64,000 bases of DNA. It comes from G963422745 sp963422745 (GTDB taxonomy: Bacteria > Actinomycetota > Acidimicrobiia > Acidimicrobiales > Aldehydirespiratoraceae). The notes below the pieces were generated by a model. The model did no database searches. It had not been told where the DNA came from and saw only the letters and a list, made by a program, of their open reading frames with translations. The DNA is taken from contig OY730477.1 in NCBI GenBank assembly GCA_963422745.1, forward strand, positions 2,480,001 through 2,544,000, in the 5' to 3' direction. The position numbers and the translations under genes are program-made. Below are positions 59,668-64,000 of the stretch, piece after piece (positions within the stretch are counted from its first letter, which is position 1; each line of letters begins with the position of its first letter).

Positions 59668-60630
59668 ATGCAGACACACTCCGAGGATCCCACAGAGGAC
59701 GCAATCCGCGCTGCGTTGACTGCGATTAGCTCTCCGGGATCGTTCTTTGATGGCGCTGAGCGCGTGGCGCTTGCCGAACATGCCCGCGCGGCTCGCGGCC
59801 TGGGTGCCGCTTCGTCAAGCTTGCCGCCTGTGGTTGCAGACGCTGCTGCTCGGGTCGCTGCAAAGGCAATGACGACACGACCAGATCATGTCCGGGCGTG
59901 GGAACAAGATGGCCGCGATGTCCTGGCATACGTTGAACTCGTTTCGGTCGTCGCTCAGATAGCGGGGATCGACTCGTATCGGCTCGCTCTGGGCGCTGAA
60001 CTTGACAAGCTGCCAGAACCGGTACCTGGAGAACCCACACCCGTCGTTCACCCCGACGCCAGGGTGATGAACGCGTGGGTACCGACGGTTGGCATAGCCC
60101 TAGCGCCAACCGCCCTTTCGGCTCTACCGAACGAAACGGCGACGAAGAAGAAACTTGCGGCCGAGTGGTACCTACCCGACGACGTCGTCCACAAGTACGA
60201 CGTTGAACCGGGTCGGGAGATCACCCGCCCGCAGATGGAGCTGGTTGCGGCCCGGACATCGTGGCTCAACGAATGCTTCTTTTGACTGTTCGGTCACACC
60301 TGGATGCTCCGTGAGAGCTCCAAAGCCCAGAACCAGCCGGTGAACGTTGGTGCCGTGACCAAATGGGTCGTCGACCCTCTGCTCCCACTCGGCAATGAGT
60401 TGATTGCATTCGTGGACGCCATCTCACTCGTTGATTTCGACGAGTTGCCGCTCGCTCGCCAGGCTCTTCACAACGTGTCAGGGCTTGGAGCAGTGACCCG
60501 GGCGGCTGCCGTTTGTGCCGATTTCGAATGCACCAACCGAGTGGTGGACGCCATCGGGGTGCCGGTCAACAAACGGTACTACGACATAGGCAACGAGCTC
60601 GGCGTTGCCATCCCCGATCATCTCCGCTAA
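59668..60630 (+). CDS. AhpD/CMD-family protein with in-frame TGA at the catalytic Cys: candidate selenoprotein
   Basis: If the TGA at 60283-60285 is read through the product is 320 residues. ATG 59668 follows AAAGGAG. The N-terminal ~180 residues are a first, motif-less CMD-like half ('VLAYVELVSVVAQIAGIDSYRLALG'). The second half has E191, C203, [TGA]206 and H210: E-x11-C-x2-U-x3-H, exactly the AhpD active-site spacing (E118, C130, C133, H137 in M. tuberculosis AhpD), with U at the reactive Cys133 place. Downstream 'LFGHTWMLRESSKAQNQ...ALHNVSGLGAVTRAAAVCADFECTNRVVDAIG' continues in frame without lesions to 60630. A bSECIS-like hairpin follows the TGA. Alternative: a single C-to-A nonsense mutation. 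Likely a thiol/selenol peroxidase or oxidoreductase. Confidence 0.68.
60301..60322 (+). promoter_or_regulatory. Candidate bacterial SECIS hairpin
   Basis: UGGA-(bulged U)-GCUC pairs with GAGC-UCCA (8 bp), loop CGUGA. The loop starts 25 bases after the TGA (24 nt spacing). Bacterial SECIS elements known to me need a stem-loop 16-37 nt after UGA with a G in the first two loop positions; the E. coli fdhF element also has a bulged U on the 5' side and a GU in the loop, both seen here. Confidence 0.6.
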
Positions 60631-60647
60631 CAGGTGCACCAAACCTG

Positions 60648-61256
60648 ATGACGAAACAACCTGATAAGGCATCCAAGATGAGTACTTCCTATGAAAATCG
60701 CCAGGACTTCGAACTTGATCAATGGCCTGAGTTGCGCAAGCAGGTGAACGATCTCGCCAGTCTCGTCTACAGCGAACGATCCATCTCCCGGCAGCTGAAA
60801 TCGGAGTTGTTCACCATGGCCAGCGTCGCCAGTGGTTGCACTCACTGCCAGTCGCACGGTGCCTTCTCTTTGAACCGGATGGGAGTGGACACCGAGCGCA
60901 TCCAGGCTCTCTGGGATTACGAAACCTCCGAACTGTTCTCCGATGCCGAACGAGCTGCGCTCCACTTGGTGCGAGCGGCAGCGCAGTCACCTAATGCAGC
61001 GCGCCCGGAACACTTTGAGGAGTTACGCAAGCACTACTCCGCTGAACAGATCGTCGAGATCTTGGCGGTCAACTGCCTCGCAGGCTGGCTCAACCGCTGG
61101 AACGACACCGTCGCCACCGTGACGGATCAGGAATCGGTCGACTGGGCCGCCAAGAACCTATCTGAGGTCGGCTGGAACATTGGCAAACACGTCGGCGAAG
61201 CACACGAACAACGCCGCGGCCACCCCGAGACCGTAGGGTGGATCCAAGACGACTGA
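60648..61256 (+). CDS. AhpD-like (carboxymuconolactone decarboxylase family) peroxidase-related protein
   Basis: 202 residues from ATG 60648, or 192 from ATG 60678. One CMD domain: 'ELRKQVNDLASLVYSERSISRQLKSELFTMASVASGCTHCQSHGAFSLNRMGVDTERIQALWDYETSELFSDAERAAL'. The redox pair is C-T-H-C followed by H three residues later. The second helical half ('YSAEQIVEILAVNCLAGWLNRWND') is canonical. It lies 17 bases after the selenoprotein-candidate gene and probably shares its mRNA; unlike that gene it keeps both Cys codons. Confidence 0.88.
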   Translation: MTKQPDKASKMSTSYENRQDFELDQWPELRKQVNDLASLVYSERSISRQLKSELFTMASVASGCTHCQSHGAFSLNRMGVDTERIQALWDYETSELFSDAERAALHLVRAAAQSPNAARPEHFEELRKHYSAEQIVEILAVNCLAGWLNRWNDTVATVTDQESVDWAAKNLSEVGWNIGKHVGEAHEQRRGHPETVGWIQDD

Positions 61257-61610
61257 CCGTAGGGCGCAACGTTCTTGTGTGTCCCCGATCAGCGGTGACG
61301 TGCTCGTCTCAGGAATCTATTGGCACCATTCCAGTCGTTGCTATCTGTCAAAAAGTGGACTCCGCCTGCGCGGACTTTGAATCCCTCGTCCTCATTACGG
61401 TGGGTTTGATGGTGTGGCCGATTACCCCCAGGCCACGCAGGTTCATAATCCGCAACGAGGAGACGCTTGAGACCGTCGATTGCCTCTTCGGGGTGAGCCC
61501 GTCGCAAGATCAAAGACGCCTGGCGGGCCTCGTCCGCACGCCTCCTTGTCTCATATCCGGACCATCCCGGACTGCTCCTATCAAGAGGTTTCACTGAACT
61601 CTTCGCTAAC
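61257..61610. other. No supportable gene
   Basis: Frames on both strands are short and low in coding character. A minus frame ('SLILRRAHPEEAIDGLKRLLVADYEPAWPGG') is marginally protein-like but has no start or family. Confidence 0.35.
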
Positions 61611-61955
61611 ATGAACGGACAAGTCTCCTCTGACTCAGTTGATGAATACATCCGCAACCTCAAGTCAGCGTTACAAAGCGCCACACCGCACTACGGCGTG
61701 CCTCCCCAACAAGTACATGACACCATCAAATGGTTGGTTGACTGGCTGATAAACAATAAGATGTGTCCAGCAATACCCGCCGTTGCTGCAACTATTTCGG
61801 TCGCTGAGCGGCACGATGTCTCCGACAACGATGTTCGGCAGATTCTTAAGGAACTGGCCTCGGTCAACCTTGCCGCCACCATCGTTGACATTGATCTTAC
61901 CCTGACCAAGCTTTCTTGTCTCACCGAAACATGCACGACTGGATACGCAGGATGA
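61611..61955 (+). CDS. Hypothetical soluble protein, first gene of a low-GC pair
   Basis: 114 residues, helical and soluble: 'IRNLKSALQSATPHYGVPPQQVHDTIKWLVDWLINNKMCPAIPAVAATISVAERHDVSDNDVRQILKELASVNLAATIVDIDLTLTKLS'. A winged-helix-like pattern may exist in the 'HDVSDNDVRQILKEL' part but I cannot name a family. The stop overlaps the next start (ATGA), so the two are coupled. GC content is well below that of neighbouring genes, suggesting transfer. Confidence 0.6.
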   Translation: MNGQVSSDSVDEYIRNLKSALQSATPHYGVPPQQVHDTIKWLVDWLINNKMCPAIPAVAATISVAERHDVSDNDVRQILKELASVNLAATIVDIDLTLTKLSCLTETCTTGYAG

Positions 61956-62398
61956 ACAGCCCAAGTGACTACAACGTAGAAGAAATCGTCGCTCGCTTTC
62001 AGAATAGTGCTGATGTCATTGAAAAACTCAAGGATCGTCTCAAATCGCTCGTACAAACTGACGATCTCAACGCTGCTTCCCTTCAATCATCACAAGCTGC
62101 AGCGCAGACACTGCAGGAGTTGAGCGCGGAAATACGGGAGGCGACTGGCACCCTAGGGGATTCTCTGAGCACAGCAGATGCCGCGCTCACTACTGTCACA
62201 GAGTATCTGTCTTCGGTTGACCTCAATCGGATAGAACGTCAATTGGACGAGTTGATCGAAGCCCAGAAAGAGTCTACAGACAGATCCGTAGCGAGGATGA
62301 ACGAGATACAGGAGACACTCTCGCGTCGGTTGTGGACGACCACGATCGCTGCCGTTGTCATCATCGCACTGGTAATCGTCGTACTCGGCATCTTTTGA
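61952..62398 (+). CDS. Coiled-coil, C-terminal tail-anchored membrane protein
   Basis: 148 residues. Residues ~10-115 are heptad-rich, with Leu/Ala/Glu periodicity ('FQNSADVIEKLKDRLKSLV', 'LQELSAEIREATGTLGDSLSTADAALTTVTEYLSS', 'LDELIEAQKESTDRSVARMNEIQETLSRR'). A single C-terminal membrane helix follows ('LWTTTIAAVVIIALVIVVLGIF') with nothing after it: a tail anchor. I place the start at 61952, sharing ATGA with the upstream gene. Reminiscent of membrane-tethered effectors in small defence pairs, but no family match is recognised. Confidence 0.65.
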   Translation: MNSPSDYNVEEIVARFQNSADVIEKLKDRLKSLVQTDDLNAASLQSSQAAAQTLQELSAEIREATGTLGDSLSTADAALTTVTEYLSSVDLNRIERQLDELIEAQKESTDRSVARMNEIQETLSRRLWTTTIAAVVIIALVIVVLGIF

Positions 62399-62530
62399 TA
62401 TCACCTCAATCTAGCCTTGCCCGTAACTTGAGCTATCTGATCGGGGTCGCTGCCAACGCGGCCCTGTACGTGTCAGACTGCTGCGGTGTTCACGCCCCTG
62501 CCATTACTCGCCCATTTGGCATACCCGGGC

Positions 62531-62536
62531 TAGAAT
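62531..62536 (+). promoter_or_regulatory. -10 box of the VapBC remnant
   Basis: TAGAAT 7 bases before ATG 62544; same leaderless arrangement as the intact toxin-antitoxin operons. Confidence 0.45.
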
Positions 62537-62543
62537 TCAGCTC

Positions 62544-62772
62544 ATGAGCACCACGACGGTCCGACTCGACGACAAAGACGAAGCCCTCCTCGACATGCTC
62601 GCACCGAAGTACGGAGGGCCGCTCCAGCGCGATCCGCCAAGCCCTCCGCACTCTCGCAACCGACCATAAACGCCGGAACGCCCTCAGCGCGTTCCTCGCC
62701 GAATGGGACACCGAAGAAGGCCCGATCGATGAGGAAGAAATCGCTGCGATGGCCGAACGATACGGCCTTTGA
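62544..62772 (+). pseudogene. vapB: VapB-like RHH antitoxin with one-base insertion
   Basis: Starts 'MSTTTVRLDDKDEALLDMLAPKYGG'. The next frame then reads 'SSAIRQALRTLATDHKRRNALSAFLAEWDTEEGPIDEEEIAAMAERYGL' to a TGA at 62770-62772. One extra C in 'GGGCCGCTCC' near 62615-62620 explains the break. The intact form would be a 75-residue ribbon-helix-helix antitoxin with the acidic tail of VapB proteins. Confidence 0.75.
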
Positions 62773-63136
62773 TACTCGACGCCGGGTTCCTTATCTCTAT
62801 CGATCGAAGCGAGCGCGCCGCCCAGGCGTTCCTGACTGCTGCCAGCAGATCCGAACGGCGCTCCACATCACCAACCCCGTTGTGGCCCAGACGTGTTGGA
62901 ACAGCTCCCGACACGCCCGGCTGGCGGCCCTCCTCCAGACCATCACGATCCACCCACTCAACGACGGCCGCCCAGTCGGACAGCTCCTCGCCCAGACCAG
63001 AACATCAGACGTCATCGACGCCCACCTGGTGATCACCGCCGTTCGTCTCGGCGACGACATCCTCACCGGCGACCCAGACGACCTCACGACGCTCAGCGCC
63101 GTGCTGGGCCCCGCATCCCCCACCATCCACCCTTGA
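62769..63136 (+). pseudogene. vapC: VapC-like PIN-domain toxin with one-base deletion
   Basis: TTG 62769 gives 'MILDAGFLISIDRSERAAQAFLTAASR' (first PIN Asp); the rest continues in another frame: 'TALHITNPVVAQ', 'RLAALLQTITIHPLNDGRPVGQLLAQTRTSDVIDAHLVITAVRLGDDILTGDPDDL' with the distal acidic residues (D-V-I-D-A-H and T-G-D-P-D-D). The shift is near 62850 ('TCC-GAACGG'). Coupled with the broken vapB upstream, so the pair is inactive. Confidence 0.75.
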
Positions 63137-63398
63137 ACATGAAACCACATTCGCCGTGCACTGACGAGTGTGTCCGAAGGGCGACTTCGACCCTGAGTAC
63201 ACGCACACCCCTGGACCATCAAACTCGCCGCAGCGTAGGCGTCTCGCATGGTATGGCCCTACCGGCCCATCATTCCGATAAAGTGACCTTGGTCTTTGAT
63301 ATGGCGGCACGCGGAATTGAGTTCGGTTCGGGTTGGGCCGCTATCTGCCGGGTTGAGGCCAGCGGGATGAACCGACCAACCTGCACATCGCTGGCGCG

Positions 63399-64000
63399 TT
63401 ATACGGTTACTTGCGCATAGTTGGGTCCGGGCCCCCAGCCCCCAATCACACTGCTGCTACCGATGGCCCTTACCCGGTATAGGTAACTGGTCCATGGGGT
63501 CAAATCACTGAGTGGATCTGTATAGCTGGTCTCAACGGTTGTTGTGACTCTGCTGTAGCTTTGGCCCGGACCGGCGACCCGTCGGTATACCTCATATCCC
63601 GTGACATCCCCGGGAGGTGCCGTCCAAGTGACCGTTACGCCATCGACGTCAACTACCGCTTCGATTCCGCTCGGGGCCAGCGTCACAATCGGCGCATAGT
63701 CAGACCCTGCACCCCAGCCTCCTACTACATTACTGCTGCTGACCGGCTTTACTCGATAATAATATTCAACACCGGGAGTTAGACCGGACAGAGGATCTGT
63801 GTAGTTTGCGGTGCGGGTTGTGCCAATCGGGCTGTAGGCATGTCCGCTGATCGCTACCCGCCGGTACACCTGAAAATGGTCCACGTCTCCGGTTGGAAAG
63901 GTCCAAGTTAACGACACGTCACTAGCAGTCAAGGTTGCGTTGAGCCCGTAAGCAGCCAGCCAGTGTGCATTCGCGTAGTTGGCACCTGACCCCCAACCAC
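63399..64000 (-). CDS. Fibronectin type III repeat protein, C-terminal part (5' end outside window)
   Basis: The frame is open to the window edge and ends at 63399; about 200 residues are present. At least two FN3 domains of ~88 residues: 'DVSLTWTFPTGDVDHFQVYRRVAISGHAYSPIGTTRTANYTDPLSGLTPGVEYYYRVKPVSS' and 'GVTVTWTAPPGDVTGYEVYRRVAGPGQSYSRVTTTVETSYTDPLSDLTPWTSYLYRVRAIGS', plus the end of a third. Each is followed by 'GGWG.G..YA'. Probably an extracellular or surface protein; function not deducible. Confidence 0.85.
   Translation of the reverse strand, partial: GWGSGANYANAHWLAAYGLNATLTASDVSLTWTFPTGDVDHFQVYRRVAISGHAYSPIGTTRTANYTDPLSGLTPGVEYYYRVKPVSSSNVVGGWGAGSDYAPIVTLAPSGIEAVVDVDGVTVTWTAPPGDVTGYEVYRRVAGPGQSYSRVTTTVETSYTDPLSDLTPWTSYLYRVRAIGSSSVIGGWGPGPNYAQVTV

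Noticed and set aside
59668..60285. A separate 205-residue gene ending at TGA 60283 and a second gene starting at 60304
   Set aside because: The downstream frame is the same frame and completes the AhpD motif; splitting would leave the active site cut through its CxxC. Kept as one candidate selenoprotein, with nonsense mutation as the alternative.

Overview
The window is high-GC DNA with compact, often ATGA-overlapping operons and many -10 boxes placed 6-7 bases before a start codon (leaderless-type transcripts). Together with the gene families this suggests an actinobacterium, possibly an Acidimicrobiia/Ilumatobacter-like lineage. That placement is an inference: there is no rRNA or other marker gene here, and no tRNA was found.

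Layout. 1-1.8 kb: 3' part of pyruvate phosphate dikinase. 2-11.6 kb: a defence and toxin-antitoxin island in which intact modules (RloA/RloB = AbiL type; AbiEi/AbiEii) sit beside decayed ones (CD-NTase plus 2-TM protein, nucleotidyltransferase/HTH pair, RHH/Doc, deoxyribosyltransferase-HTH/ImmA-IrrE, DrmC-like PLD). 11.9-19.2 kb: a polyamine-type ABC importer (YdcSTUV-like), an aminobutyraldehyde-type dehydrogenase, a GntR regulator and a soluble Cache-like protein. 19.3-26.5 kb: Gabija with an intact GajB but a deleted GajA, an antitoxin/PIN pair, gene fragments and an RHH/MazF pair. 26.5-33.6 kb: a LacI-controlled carbohydrate locus (GH32/43-like, GH172, ABC importer) whose own ATPase gene is broken.

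33.8-42.2 kb: what looks like a complete 4-hydroxybenzoate to protocatechuate 4,5-cleavage pathway (PobA, LigAB, LigC, LigI, GalD/LigU, LigJ, LigK/GalC) in two divergent groups. 42.2-46 kb: an AbiEi / AbiEii-WYL pair between two ~480-bp direct repeats made of gene fragments. 46-48 kb: a lower-GC secreted protein between ~100-bp repeats. 48-55.8 kb: a GntR regulator, an MBL-fold hydrolase and a peptide-type ABC importer with a fused permease-ATPase, flanked by two tandem-repeat arrays. An ATTGT-NN-ACAAT motif lies upstream of the GntR gene, the pob/lig operons and the importer, suggesting one regulon.

56-61.3 kb: an alkylsulfatase-like MBL protein, a formylglycine sulfatase and two AhpD/CMD-family proteins. 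The first AhpD gene is interrupted by an in-frame TGA exactly where the second catalytic Cys of the E-x11-C-x2-C-x3-H motif belongs. It is followed 24 bases later by a hairpin with a bulged U and a GU-containing loop, so it is a strong selenoprotein candidate and the most interesting item in the window. 61.6-64 kb: a low-GC two-gene unit of unknown function, a decayed VapBC pair and a fibronectin type III protein running off the end.
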